From contig NZ_MSCM01000002.1 in NCBI RefSeq assembly GCF_002954665.1, positions 1,557,303 to 1,621,302 of the forward strand: DNA of 64,000 nucleotides, written 5' to 3'. Shown here piece after piece: positions 53,133 to 63,800 of the stretch (the first letter of the stretch is position 1; the number at the start of each line of letters is the position of its first letter). The position numbers and the translations under genes are program-made. Under the pieces are notes generated by a model that was not told the DNA's origin, searched no databases, and worked only from the letters and a program-made list of their open reading frames with translations. This DNA is from Polaribacter glomeratus (GTDB lineage: Bacteria; Bacteroidota; Bacteroidia; Flavobacteriales; Flavobacteriaceae).

Positions 53133-54572
53133 TTATGCATCTTTTTTCTTACGATGTTTTCCTCTTGGACCGTCACCTTTATGAAGTACAATTTCGGAGT
53201 GCAATAATTGTGCAGCTTCAGCAGAGCTCTTAACTTTGGTAGCACTTCGTTCTAGCATTTCAGCCTCAAACTTAGTTAATATGCTTTTTCTAATTCCAAT
53301 TTCTTTCCAATTTAACGTGGGTTTACATCCTTTATATATTTCTCTAGCTAGAGATAATGCATCTAACAACGCTTGATTTGCACCTTGACCTTTAAACGGA
53401 CTCATTGGATGCGCTGCGTCACCGATTAAGGTAACTTTAGTTCCTTTTTTTAATAATTCGGGTTTGAGTAATTCGCGATCGTACACCGGATAACCAGAAA
53501 TTTGGGTTTCTAGTGTTGCTGCTACAATTTGTGGAATTGGATCATGCCACTGGGTTCTAAGACAAGCTTCTTCTTTGAGTGCTTTTGCGCCTTTAGCATG
53601 CAGTTCTTTAGCTTCTTTTTCTGATAGAGGAAAACTCAATTGCCACATTATAGAATCTGAATCATAAGGCATCATATAAATTCTTTCATTGCCGTTGGCA
53701 GTTTGAAATACGGTAGCGGAATCAAGTAATGAACTTTCTATCTTTTCTAAAGGACAAATTCCTAAAATTACAATGCAATCTAAATAGCGTAATGGAGTTT
53801 TTTTATCACCATGTAATAGTTTTCTAACAGTACTTCGGATGCCATCTGCACCAACAACAAGATCGGCTTTGGCATTTACAATTTCACCATTTACTTTAAA
53901 TTTTAGATTTACATCGTTGCCGTCAGAATCGTTAAAACTCAATAATTGATGTCCCCATTTCACGGATTTATGTCCGTTTAGTTGCTCAAGTAGAGCAAAA
54001 CGCAAAGACTGCCTTGCAATGTGTATGTTGGTTCGTTTTGGAGATGTTTTTGTGTCTGATCGTCCCCATTTTCTAATTCCCCATTCGCCGATGATATTTC
54101 CGTTAGTAGTATGAACTACATGTCTGGTTGAAGTGATTCCTTTATCTAAAGAAATAATTCCTAAGCCTGCCATCGCTTTGCTAGCTTGTTGTAAAGTGAG
54201 TCCGTAGCCTTGAGACCGATTATCAAAGCTGTTATCGCGTTCGTAAAGTGTAAAAGGGATTCCTCTGTGCAAACAAGCTACTGCTAAAGCAACTCCGCCA
54301 ATTCCGCCACCAATTATAGCAATATGTGGGTAGTTTTTGTGGTCTACTTCAACAAGTAAATCAACAAGAACCAATCCAGAACCTTTACAAGTAGCACAAG
54401 CTTGAAATTGACCTTTCGGTTTTATTGGAGTAGCTTCTTTAGTATTAGATTTTTCAAATTGTTCTAATTCTATTTGATAATTAAGTCGGTCTTTTTTGCG
54501 AAGACTATTTCTTTTTTTTCCTAAACCTTTACAAGTTTTACAAACTGCCCAATAATCTTCTTTGTTTTTCAA
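53133..54572 (-). CDS. FAD-dependent monooxygenase with N-terminal CxxCxG motifs
   Basis: 479 residues from a TTG start at 54572. Residues 11-18 (CKTCKGLG) and 59-66 (CATCKGSG) are DnaJ-type CxxCxGxG motifs, enough for one zinc site. The rest is a PHBH-type flavoprotein: GGGIGG at 88-93, VVGADGIRSTVRKLL (DG), and LIGDAAHPMSPFKGQGANQALLDA (GD). The C-terminus is basic (GDGPRGKHRKKKD). Members hydroxylate aromatic or polyketide substrates with NAD(P)H. The combination with a zinc ribbon is unusual. Substrate unknown. Confidence 0.88.
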   Translation of the reverse strand: MKNKEDYWAVCKTCKGLGKKRNSLRKKDRLNYQIELEQFEKSNTKEATPIKPKGQFQACATCKGSGLVLVDLLVEVDHKNYPHIAIIGGGIGGVALAVACLHRGIPFTLYERDNSFDNRSQGYGLTLQQASKAMAGLGIISLDKGITSTRHVVHTTNGNIIGEWGIRKWGRSDTKTSPKRTNIHIARQSLRFALLEQLNGHKSVKWGHQLLSFNDSDGNDVNLKFKVNGEIVNAKADLVVGADGIRSTVRKLLHGDKKTPLRYLDCIVILGICPLEKIESSLLDSATVFQTANGNERIYMMPYDSDSIMWQLSFPLSEKEAKELHAKGAKALKEEACLRTQWHDPIPQIVAATLETQISGYPVYDRELLKPELLKKGTKVTLIGDAAHPMSPFKGQGANQALLDALSLAREIYKGCKPTLNWKEIGIRKSILTKFEAEMLERSATKVKSSAEAAQLLHSEIVLHKGDGPRGKHRKKKDA

Positions 54573-54644
54573 CTATCGTATATTTAGTTATGTACTAGAT
54601 GTTTTTTGAGAATTTAATTCTATAAAAGTTAGAAAAAAAACAAA

Positions 54645-55466
54645 TTATTTTTTAACAGCAATCATCATATGAGGACTAAAAGGCAACAAATATTCATCAT
54701 TTTGGGTAAGCGTTTGCAAGGCTTTTAAAGTTTTTGATTTTTTCTTATCTAGCATATTTGCAAAATATTCATTGTCTAACCAAATCATTCCTTCAACCGC
54801 AAAAAGATTTATGAAGTTGAGGTTTTGTTCTAAAAATTCTGCTTTTAAATCTTGTGGTTTATGATAAAAAGCATCCGCTAGTAAAAAAGGAAAATCTTTT
54901 GGCGCATTATGAATTCCTGTGGTGAGTTCTTCTTTACACATCTCAAAAAAGGAATTTGCATGAATCATTCCGTTCATCAAACCAACCACCGTAGACGCTG
55001 TTGCGTTAATTGCAAAACCTAAAATAATTCCGCCTTTCTTCAATACTCTTTTGGCCTCTAAAATAGTTGCAACCCTGTCTTCTCTTTTTTGAAGATGGTA
55101 TAAAGGACCGTGTAGAATAACTAAATCTGCAGTTTCATTTTTAAAAGGCAATTTTTTAGCTTCGCCAATTGCAACTGAAAAAGGATTTTTTAACTTATGA
55201 GCTCTTTTTTCTGCAAGTTTTATATGTTTTAAAACAGGTTCTACTAAATGAACAATATGTCCTTTTTTTGCCAACCATTCAGAATATTTTCCTGTTCCGC
55301 CACCAACATCAATAATTGTTGCTTTTGGATTGGAAACATGAAGTTCTATGAGTTCCTTAATACGTTCAAATTCAAAGATACCCATTCCTTTTTCAAGTCG
55401 GGTTTCTTCGGATGCTTTGTTATAAAAGTCATCTAATTCTTTGCTAATAAGTGTTTTCTTTTTCAC
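54645..55466 (-). CDS. Class I SAM-dependent methyltransferase
   Basis: 273 residues. Motif I is IDVGGGTGKYSEWLAKKG, motif II VHLVEP, motif IV DLVILHGPLYHL and motif VI LKKGGIILGFA. It is a Methyltransf_11/25-type small-molecule enzyme. The gene lies about 70 bp upstream of the monooxygenase gene on the same strand, so the two may act in one pathway, which is inference. Substrate unknown. Confidence 0.88.
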   Translation of the reverse strand: MKKKTLISKELDDFYNKASEETRLEKGMGIFEFERIKELIELHVSNPKATIIDVGGGTGKYSEWLAKKGHIVHLVEPVLKHIKLAEKRAHKLKNPFSVAIGEAKKLPFKNETADLVILHGPLYHLQKREDRVATILEAKRVLKKGGIILGFAINATASTVVGLMNGMIHANSFFEMCKEELTTGIHNAPKDFPFLLADAFYHKPQDLKAEFLEQNLNFINLFAVEGMIWLDNEYFANMLDKKKSKTLKALQTLTQNDEYLLPFSPHMMIAVKK

Positions 55467-55617
55467 CTTAAATTTTTAAAAGGATAAAAGTACTTAAATT
55501 AAAGTAAAAATTAAAGAACCATTGCGAGTAAGGCTGCAATCTGAACATTATATAGGGATTAGCACAAAATATATAGATTGCTTTTTATTCTTTTTTCGCC
55601 ATAACCAAGCAAGATAA

Positions 55618-56508
55618 TTAGCCTTTTAAATGTGTGTTAAAAAATGCAATGGTTCTTTCCCAAGATAAATCTGCAGCTTCTTGATCATATCTAGGAGTTG
55701 TATTGTTATGAAAACCGTGATTTACATCATCATAAAAATAAGCTTCGTATGTAATTTTATTTTCTTTTAAAACTTTTTCAAAATCTGGCCATCCAGCATT
55801 TACTCTTTTGTCTAAACCTGCATATTGTAATAATAAAGGTGCTTTAATTTTTAAGGCATCTTCATTTTCTGGCTGTCTGCCATAATAAGGAACTGCGGCA
55901 GCTAATTCTGGAATTCTTACAGCCATCATATTAGAAATCCATCCGCCAAAACAGAAACCAACAACACCAACGGTTCCGTTGCAATTTTTATGAGATTTTA
56001 GATAGTTATACCCTGCAATAAAATCTTCTAACATTTCATTTTGATCTCTTTTTCTTTGCATTTCTCTACCTTCATCATCATTTCCAGGATATCCACCTAA
56101 AGGGGATAAAGCATCTGGAGCAACGGTTACGAAACCTTCTAGAGCTGCTCTTCTAGCTACATCTTCTATATACGGATTTAGACCTCTATTTTCGTGAACA
56201 ACAATGAGTCCTGGTAATTTTTCGGTAGTATCTTTTAAAATAGAAAATAATCCTTTTATTTTAAGTCCGCCTTTAGGTGATTCGTAATGGATAAATTCTG
56301 ATTTTAATCTTGGATCATCTGAATCAACCAAAATGGAATCTATATAATTTGGTGAAATAAAACTTAATAAAGCGGGTAGAGTGATTGCGCCAACAGCATA
56401 TAAAGATAATTTTTTAAGAAATGCTTTTCTGTCTATTTTATTGTGTGCATAATCATCATATAAATCAAATACTTCTTGACTGATATCTTCTTTTTTAAGT
56501 GCTTTCAT
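55618..56508 (-). CDS. Dienelactone hydrolase family protein
   Basis: 296 residues. An N-terminal helix with a membrane segment (about 36-52, LSLYAVGAITLPALLSF) anchors it or acts as an export signal. The DLH core has VVHENRGLNPYIEDVARRAALEGFVTVAPDAL, the nucleophile C186 in GFCFGGW (Cys in place of Ser, usual for this family), Asp in YAGLDKRVN and His in DVNHGFH. These enzymes hydrolyse dienelactones or esters. The role here is not known. Confidence 0.9.
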   Translation of the reverse strand: MKALKKEDISQEVFDLYDDYAHNKIDRKAFLKKLSLYAVGAITLPALLSFISPNYIDSILVDSDDPRLKSEFIHYESPKGGLKIKGLFSILKDTTEKLPGLIVVHENRGLNPYIEDVARRAALEGFVTVAPDALSPLGGYPGNDDEGREMQRKRDQNEMLEDFIAGYNYLKSHKNCNGTVGVVGFCFGGWISNMMAVRIPELAAAVPYYGRQPENEDALKIKAPLLLQYAGLDKRVNAGWPDFEKVLKENKITYEAYFYDDVNHGFHNNTTPRYDQEAADLSWERTIAFFNTHLKG

Positions 56509-56583
56509 TTCGCTGAAAATTTAGAGAGTTTATATTTTCAACTAAGATAAATAAAATAAAAGTAATATTTTGATTGTAGGTAT

Positions 56584-57147
56584 TTACACCGCTTTTTCTA
56601 ATGCAATGTAATGAGTGGTGTCTTTACTGAATAATGGAAAAATTTTAATCTCACATTTATACGGAGTTTTATTTTTTCTATAATTGATAACTGTACCAGC
56701 AAAAGGCTTGTTTTCTTTAATTTTTTCTCGAATAGTTTCTCGAGTAATTTCACAGGTTTTTGAACCTTGTAAAAATGAAGGTGTTTTTTTAATAGCGTAG
56801 TTTTTATGAAAGCCTGTCATTTTTTTAAAGCCATCATTTACCCAAATAATTTCTTGCTTTTTGTTAGTAAGAACGATAGCCTCAAAATCTTCATTTTTAA
56901 AAATTTGGTCTAAACTTTCATTCCAATTGTATTTAGAGGCAAATTCTTTTACTGTATTTATATCATTCTCTCTATTTAATTTGCTCATTGCCGTTGAAAA
57001 ATTATCAGCAAATAGGCCAAAATTTAATAATGGATATTTTGTTGATTCAGAAGTGATGAGTTCATGCTCTATAGCCTTGTAATTTTTTTTACTAAGAGAG
57101 TCTAGAAACAAATCTAGACACATCATATTTGATAATTTATTTTTCAT
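56584..57147 (-). CDS. PAS protein with LOV-like core lacking the photoactive cysteine
   Basis: 187 residues. An N-terminal helical region (1-75) precedes a PAS domain (about 80-187) with LOV features: the glycine-rich turn ending FLQG (125-128) and NYRKNKTPY at 155-163. In LOV proteins the FLQG follows N-C-R; here the preceding residues are T122-P123-S124, so the flavin-adduct Cys is absent. There is no output domain. It could still bind flavin or another ligand. It stands alone upstream of the dienelactone hydrolase gene. Confidence 0.75.
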   Translation of the reverse strand: MKNKLSNMMCLDLFLDSLSKKNYKAIEHELITSESTKYPLLNFGLFADNFSTAMSKLNRENDINTVKEFASKYNWNESLDQIFKNEDFEAIVLTNKKQEIIWVNDGFKKMTGFHKNYAIKKTPSFLQGSKTCEITRETIREKIKENKPFAGTVINYRKNKTPYKCEIKIFPLFSKDTTHYIALEKAV

Positions 57148-57383
57148 AGCGCACTGTAATTTTAGCTTCAGTTGGCTAAACTATAAAAAAATTAGTACAT
57201 AAAAATGTTAAATGATTATTTACAAGTATATAAGCATGGTTTTTCTTGAATTTTGTGGGTAAAATCATCTAATTTAATTAAAACTAACCGCTAAAGATTC
57301 AAAGAGGTTATTAGAATTGTTTTTTTTTGATGAATATACTTTTTGTAATTATTACTTAAAATTTACGCTAACTACTCTATTCA

Positions 57384-57488
57384 TTAACAATTATAATTAT
57401 TGCAAGTGCAATTTTTACAAGTATAATTTTGGCAATCATTATTTAAACATTCTACGCAAGTGCAAGTACAGTGATTTTTGTTTTTCAT
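57384..57488 (-). CDS. 34-residue cysteine-rich (metallothionein-like) peptide
   Basis: Begins MKNKNHCTCTCVEC and ends NCTCNNYNC. Nine cysteines (7, 9, 11, 14, 19, 24, 27, 29, 34), mostly as CxC and CxxC, in 34 residues with no aliphatic core. This is the composition of a metal-binding thionein. It is encoded 58 bp after the DUF3703 gene, on the same strand. DUF3703 itself is often seen among metal-resistance genes, which fits. There is no known family match from memory. Confidence 0.6.
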   Translation of the reverse strand: MKNKNHCTCTCVECLNNDCQNYTCKNCTCNNYNC

Positions 57489-57546
57489 GATATTTGTTTT
57501 TAAAATTTATTTAGTAATAATGAGTCACCAGAAAAGAGGCGTTAAA

Positions 57547-57882
57547 CTAAAAATATTTTTGCAATTCTTTTCTAATAGGAATTTGTTTTATTGGCGAAAT
57601 ATTAGAACCTCCAGTATTTCCTTTTGGAACCCAGATTAATGTAAATAAAACAGAGGCAATAATTCGTGTAACTTGTCCAATTATTTCTTTGCTATTTCTT
57701 GATTTTATCCCAAAAATAAGCATCCAATAATGACTTATTGTGTGCCTAATAATATGTTTTTGACCCAGCACATGTGCGTTTTCTAAATGATAAAAAGAGG
57801 TTTTAAAATCACTCTCCTTTAAAGCTGTTTTTCCGAGCTTTAATTGATGATTAAACTCATTTTTTAAAAGATGATTATCCAT
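57547..57882 (-). CDS. DUF3703 family protein
   Basis: 111 residues. The family pattern is clear: FYHLENAHVLGQKHIIRHTISHYWMLIFGIKSRNSKEIIGQVTRII ... VPKGNTGGSNISPIKQIPI. It has conserved His (about residues 34, 38, 42, 46) and an NTG loop that could bind metal, and one hydrophobic stretch. DUF3703 occurs with cation-efflux and mercury-type genes in Proteobacteria; its action is not known. Here its neighbour is a nine-cysteine peptide. Confidence 0.85.
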   Translation of the reverse strand: MDNHLLKNEFNHQLKLGKTALKESDFKTSFYHLENAHVLGQKHIIRHTISHYWMLIFGIKSRNSKEIIGQVTRIIASVLFTLIWVPKGNTGGSNISPIKQIPIRKELQKYF

Positions 57883-57938
57883 TTTATTTTTTATAATTGA
57901 CAGTAATTACGATAATTAGATGTAGAATTAAAATGTTT

Positions 57939-58466
57939 TTATTTCGATTTTTCTCCCACAAAATGATCTGCTTTTAGCTTAAACAGCACATTAAAAGTAG
58001 TTAAACTTCCGTAAATTCTGGTGATGTATTGTTGCAAATCAATTTTATCTTGATCGTCTAATGTTTTGCTGGCGTTAATTTTCTGTTCCATAACTCTAAT
58101 TCTGTCACGAACCAATACTATTTTATGAAAAAACTTATCAATAGGTATTTCTTTATCCGCTAAATTAGAATCGACAGACCTTAAAATTAAAGTTCCTTTT
58201 TTCCATTTATCGGCAATTGGAGAAATTTCTGTAACATCGCTCCATTTTTGTAAAATCTTTTTGAGAGATTTTTCAACCTCATAAAAACTAATGCTATCCA
58301 CTTCATCTTCAACAGCTTCAATTATTTCAAAATCGCTATCAATATCTATAGTTTCTAATCCGTCTTTTATAAAAGTTACCCAATAATGTTTGCTAGTAAC
58401 GTTTGTTACAACTCCTAATCCAAATTCTGTGTGGTTTATTCTTGAGCCAATTCCTAATATATTCAT
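57939..58466 (-). CDS. Conserved flavobacterial protein, unknown
   Basis: 175 residues. The first 50 (GIGSRINHTEFGLGVVTNVTSKHYWVTFIKDGLETIDI) form a small SH3-like barrel of the G-x-x-V-x-H-x-x-FG-x-G-x-V type seen at the end of UvrD-like helicases, where it binds RNA polymerase. The remainder is helical (KSLKKILQKWSDVTEISPIADKWKKGTLILRS). This suggests, as inference only, an RNA-polymerase or nucleic-acid partner. Confidence 0.65.
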   Translation of the reverse strand: MNILGIGSRINHTEFGLGVVTNVTSKHYWVTFIKDGLETIDIDSDFEIIEAVEDEVDSISFYEVEKSLKKILQKWSDVTEISPIADKWKKGTLILRSVDSNLADKEIPIDKFFHKIVLVRDRIRVMEQKINASKTLDDQDKIDLQQYITRIYGSLTTFNVLFKLKADHFVGEKSK

Positions 58467-58607
58467 GTAATTCTGTTTTTGTTTTAAAGGTAAGAAATCT
58501 ATTTATAAAATTAAATTATTAATATTTCTGTAATTGGTTTGCAGTTTTTAAATAAGAAATAGTACCAAGAAGGTGCATTTTAAAATTACCTTAATGTACT
58601 TAATAAA

Positions 58608-60209
58608 TTAATCTTTTACTTTTTTTAATGGAGAATTAAGCCAATAATTATTTTCTAACTTTAAAGGAGTAATCTTAGATTGTGATAGCGGTAAATTTTT
58701 ATTTATAAAGTTTTTTTGAACGGGTGCTTTTTTATTTTCAAATACTTCCTGCACAAAAAACTCTCTATATTGATTCATTTTAACACTCGCCCTTTTGTCT
58801 ATTTCAAAACTATTTTGATCTGTAATATTTGAAATATCAAAAGAGAAAAAAGCACCATAATTAGGATTCTCTTTTTCGTTTTCGAAATTTATTTCCTTTA
58901 AAGATTCCTCATCAATCTTAACAGTTAGTATGCTATCGCTCCCTTCAAAAGGACTAACAGATATTACTTTTAATTTTACACCTTTATAATAAATTTTAAA
59001 ATTTCTTCTAAAAGGCTCTAAAGAATTGAGAGCTATTTGTCTGTTGAAATAAATATTAAAACTATTATTTTTAAGGTTGAATAAAGTTTTATCAATTTTA
59101 AAATAATTACCATTTTTTGCTTCAAAAAAATTATTAAACGTAATATAATTCAAATACATTTTATCTTTCTTTTTGCTGTATTCTATGGTAATAGCGAATT
59201 GAGGGTTTTTATTTTTTATGTAATATAGATTGTAATTTAACTTATAAATTGCAAAATTACCTTTAGCGATATAAATAGTTCCGTATGCAGCATAATCATA
59301 GCTTGTTCTTTCTTTTTTAGAAGTAAAAGAAATTTTATACAACGGTGTCTTGTCCAAAAAAACCACTTCTTCTACTTTAAAATTATGGTTGTTAATAAAA
59401 TTTTTATTTAAGTTATTTACAAATGAGAAAGACATTTTATCGTAATTTCTAATAGCGTTTGTTAGGTTTAAAATGTTTAATTCATTGCCGCCTAAAGGGC
59501 TTATGTAAACACTCTCGGAAAACTTTTTGCTTTTATTGTCATAAGGCACTGTTAAAGTAGAATCTTCTATAAAGTTTTTGTTAACCCTGTAATTATAGAG
59601 CAATGATTGATTTTTTTCTTCTTTTAATTTATCGGAATCAAACCCGTTGTCAAAAGATTCTATAATAGCTTCATGCACATTTAAGTATTCTACTGGTTCG
59701 TTAGATTTTATTAGTTTTTGATAAACACTGTCAACCGGTTGTTGGTAATCTCTATAATAACCAATATAGGAATATGCTTCTGTAGGATAATTTTCTAAAA
59801 TATTTTTAATTGCTTTTCTAACTATTTCTTTCGCGAGTAATCTTCTTTTTTTTCTCTTTTTAGAACTTTTAACAATCACTTCATTTAATAGATCAGTAGA
59901 AGGTGTTAAATATAAAATATGAACACCATCTTTTTTAACATCAGCTAATTTAAACTCTTTAGAATAGTAGCCAATAGATGATATTTTTATAATTCCTGTT
60001 TGTAAATAATATGCAGGAATTTCGAAATAGCCATTAAAATCTGCATGAGTTCCTCTGTTTAAATTTTTTAACATTACGGTGGCATACACAACTGGTTTTG
60101 CAGAGATTTGATCGATAATCTTAAATCTTATTTTACCATCGATTTGTTGCGCAAATAAAGTGACACTCCAACTTGAAATTAGTAAAATGTATACTAGTAT
60201 TTTTTTCAA
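58608..60209 (-). CDS. Carboxypeptidase-regulatory-like outer-membrane protein
   Basis: 533 residues. Signal peptide ending LFAQ (about 21), then a CarboxypepD_reg-like beta domain (FKIIDQISAKPVVYATVMLKNLNRGTHADFNGYFEIPA) and a long beta-rich region with a basic stretch SSKKRKKRRLLAKEIVRKAI (about 113-132). Proteins of this group are common in Bacteroidota envelopes and have no proven function. Not a TonB receptor: no plug and no barrel end. Confidence 0.75.
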   Translation of the reverse strand: MKKILVYILLISSWSVTLFAQQIDGKIRFKIIDQISAKPVVYATVMLKNLNRGTHADFNGYFEIPAYYLQTGIIKISSIGYYSKEFKLADVKKDGVHILYLTPSTDLLNEVIVKSSKKRKKRRLLAKEIVRKAIKNILENYPTEAYSYIGYYRDYQQPVDSVYQKLIKSNEPVEYLNVHEAIIESFDNGFDSDKLKEEKNQSLLYNYRVNKNFIEDSTLTVPYDNKSKKFSESVYISPLGGNELNILNLTNAIRNYDKMSFSFVNNLNKNFINNHNFKVEEVVFLDKTPLYKISFTSKKERTSYDYAAYGTIYIAKGNFAIYKLNYNLYYIKNKNPQFAITIEYSKKKDKMYLNYITFNNFFEAKNGNYFKIDKTLFNLKNNSFNIYFNRQIALNSLEPFRRNFKIYYKGVKLKVISVSPFEGSDSILTVKIDEESLKEINFENEKENPNYGAFFSFDISNITDQNSFEIDKRASVKMNQYREFFVQEVFENKKAPVQKNFINKNLPLSQSKITPLKLENNYWLNSPLKKVKD

Positions 60210-60805
60210 AAAGAATAATTTTGTGTGTCAATCAAAAATATTGAATTTAATACTAAATGAGCCTTAAATTCAGTATTATATTGCTAATTAAACGGTTCAG
60301 TTTGTTCGATAAATTATAAAAATATTATCTGTATGAGGCACAATGAATTTTTTATAAAAATCGTTTCTCACACTATTGTTTCCTTAATTAGTTTACAACA
60401 TTTTAAATACTTTACAAGAAATATTTTTTTATTAAAACTCAATATTAGAAAACAGTGACGCTATTAATTTAAAATTTTTAGTTGAACCAATCTTGCATTT
60501 TTAGCGAAATCTTTTGATGCATTTGGATATCATTTTAGTTTCGAAATTAAATGTAATAAAAAAATCCTTTCTAGTTTTTAAACCAAAAAGGATTGTCTCA
60601 AAATTAGATATCTATTAATAGTTTTGCTTCTGCTTATGTAATGTTTTCGTTATTTAACAAACGGATACCTTCCAAAAGCGTTATCGCTTCTCTGGAAATT
60701 TTAAACGTAATTTTTTAATATCTCAATCTATACAAATAGATCCCGCTAAAAAGCTGGATAACCGATTCGCACACTTTTACGAAAAACTAAAAAGTGTTTC
60801 TCTGC
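60210..60805. other. Intergenic region, two hairpins only
   Basis: About 600 bp without a credible ORF. It has a strong hairpin at 60563-60594 and weaker ones at 60678-60694 (AAGCG/CGCTT) and 60771-60797 (ACACTTTT/AAAAGTGT), the last near the end of the mutase gene. Confidence 0.5.
60563..60594 (-). terminator. Hairpin, probable terminator of the mutase transcript
   Basis: AATCCTTT and AAAGGATT pair across a 16-nt loop. On the minus strand it is followed by a T-tract. Confidence 0.55.
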
Positions 60806-63800
60806 TTACATATTTCTCCTATATTGTCCGCCAACTTTAAACAACGCTTCTGTAATTTGCCCTAAAGAACAAACTTTGGTTGCTTCCATTAACTTATCAA
60901 ATAAATTTTCATTCTGAATTGCAGCTTCTTGTAAAATTGCAATTTGTGCTTCAACATTTTGAATATTTGCTTTATTTAGTTGTTCTTTTGTTTTAATCTG
61001 ATATTGCTTTTCCTCTTCCGTTGCTCTAATAACTTCTGCTGGTTGCACAGTTGGCGATCCTTTAGAACTTAAAAAAGTATTTACGCCAATAATCGGGAAT
61101 TCACCATTGTGTTTCAAGGTTTCATAATACATACTTTCTTCCTGAATTTTAGAACGCTGATACATCGTTTCCATCGCGCCTAAAACACCACCTCTTTCTG
61201 TAATTCTATCGAATTCTAATAAAACGGCTTCTTCAACTAAATCGGTTAATTCTTCTATAATAAAAGCACCTTGAATTGGATTTTCATTTTTTGTCAACCC
61301 TAATTCCTTGTTGATAATCAGCTGAATAGCCATTGCTCTTCTTACAGATTCTTCTGTTGGCGTTGTAATTGCCTCATCATACGCATTTGTGTGTAAAGAA
61401 TTGCAATTATCGTTAATTGCGTACAATGCTTGCAGCGTAGTTCTAATATCATTAAAGTCTATTTCTTGCGCGTGTAAAGAGCGTCCAGAAGTTTGAATGT
61501 GATATTTTAACATTTGTGCACGTTCATTTGCACCATATTTATTCTTCATCGCTTTTGCCCAAATCTTACGGGCAACTCTACCAATTACGGCATATTCAGG
61601 ATCGATTCCGTTAGAGAAAAAGAAAGATAAATTAGGGCCAAATTTATTAATATCCATTCCGCGTGATAAATAATATTCCACGTATGTAAATCCGTTAGAT
61701 AGTGTTAATGCTAATTGAGTAATAGGATTTGCGCCTGCTTCTGCAATATGATACCCAGAAATAGAAACCGAATAAAAGTTTCTAACTTGTTTTTCGATAA
61801 AATATTCTTGCACATCCCCCATTAAACGCAACGCAAATTCCGTAGAAAAAATACAGGTATTTTGTGCTTGATCTTCTTTTAAAATATCCGCTTGTACCGT
61901 TCCTCTAACTTGCGCTAACGTGTCTTTTTTTATTTGCTGATAAACGTCTTGCGGTAAAACTAAATCTCCTGTTAAGCCTAAAAGCATCAAACCTAACCCA
62001 TTATTTCCTTCTGGTAAACTTCCTTGATATAAAGGTCTTTCTACACCTTTTGAATCATAAATTTCTTTAAATTTTGCTTCAACTTGTTTTTCTAATTTGT
62101 TTTCTTTGATGTATTTCTCACAATTTTGATCAATCGCTGCATTCATAAAAAAACCTAACAACATTGGTGCTGGGCCATTTATAGTCATAGAAACCGATGT
62201 CATATGATGCGTTAAATCAAAACCAGAATACAGTTTTTTAGCATCATCTAAACAACAAATAGAAACTCCTGCATTTCCAATTTTCCCATAAATATCAGGT
62301 CTATGGCCAGGGTCATTACCATATAAAGTTACAGAATCAAACGCCGTCGATAAACGTTTTGCATCCATTCCTAAACTCACATAATGAAATCTTCTGTTGG
62401 TTCTTTCTGGTCCGCCTTCACCAGCAAACATTCGTGTTGGGTCTTCTCCTGTTCTTTTAAACGGATACAAACCTGCTGTGTATGGGAATTCTCCTGGAAC
62501 ATTTTCTTGTAAGTTCCAACGTAATAAATCTCCCCAAGCTTCGTATTTAGGTAAACTTATTTTAGGTATTTGTGAGTGGGATAACGATTCTGAATGCGTT
62601 TCAATATTAATTTCTTTATCACGAACTTTAAATGTGTAAATTGGATCTTTATATTTCTGAACCTTGTCATGCCAATTTAAAATAACTTCCCAATTATAAG
62701 GATCAAAATTCATTTTTATTTTCTCGAACTGAGCCAATAAAAGTTTTACAAATTCAATGTCATCTTTATCTATTTCTGCGGATAAAATTTCATCAGCATC
62801 CAAACCTATTTTCGTAAGAAGCGGTTGTGTTGTTTCACTGATAATTACCGAAAGAATCGTTTGATAAATTCCGTATAATTTTTGAGCAACGACAACTTGT
62901 TCCGTAACTTTTTTGTCATAAGCTCTGTTGTTTTCTGCAATTTCTGATAAATAACGAACTCTTGCTGGCGGAATTACAAATATCTTTTCAGACATTTCTT
63001 TGGTAATTTCCATGGTTGATTTTAAATCAGTACCCGTTTTTTCAACCAATTTGTCCATAATACTTTTATACAAAGTATTCATTCCTGGATCATTAAATTG
63101 TGATGCAATTGTACCATAAACGGGCAAATCATCTTGATGAATATGCCACAAATTATTGTTGCGCATGTATTGCTTTTTCACATCTCTAACCGCGTCTAAA
63201 GCACCTCTTTTATCAAATTTATTAATCGCAACCAAATCAGCAAAATCAAGCATATCAATCTTTTCTAATTGCGTTGCTGCACCAAATTCTGGCGTCATTA
63301 CATATAAAGAAGTATCAGAATGTTCTATAATTTCGGTATCGGATTGTCCAATTCCAGAAGTTTCTAAAATAATTAAATCGAATTCTGCCGCTTTTAAAAC
63401 CTGAATGGCTTCATTTACATATTTTGACAATGCTAAATTAGATTGTCGTGTTGCCAAAGAACGCATGTAAACTTTAGGGTTATTAATGGCGTTCATTCTA
63501 ATTCGATCTCCTAAAAGTGCGCCACCCGTTTTTCTTTTTGATGGATCAACAGAAATTAATCCGATGGTTTTTTTTGGAAAATCGATTAAAAAGCGTCTAA
63601 CTAATTCATCCACTAAAGACGATTTTCCTGCACCACCAGTTCCTGTGATTCCTAAAACCGGAGTAGATGCTCTTGTTGATTTCTCTAGAGGAGAGAAAAG
63701 TTTATCGAATTCTTCATGCTGATTTTCTGCAAAAGAGATTAACCTAGCAATTGTATTGATGCTTTTTTCTTTTAAAGAATCAGTGATTTTTTTACCGTTT

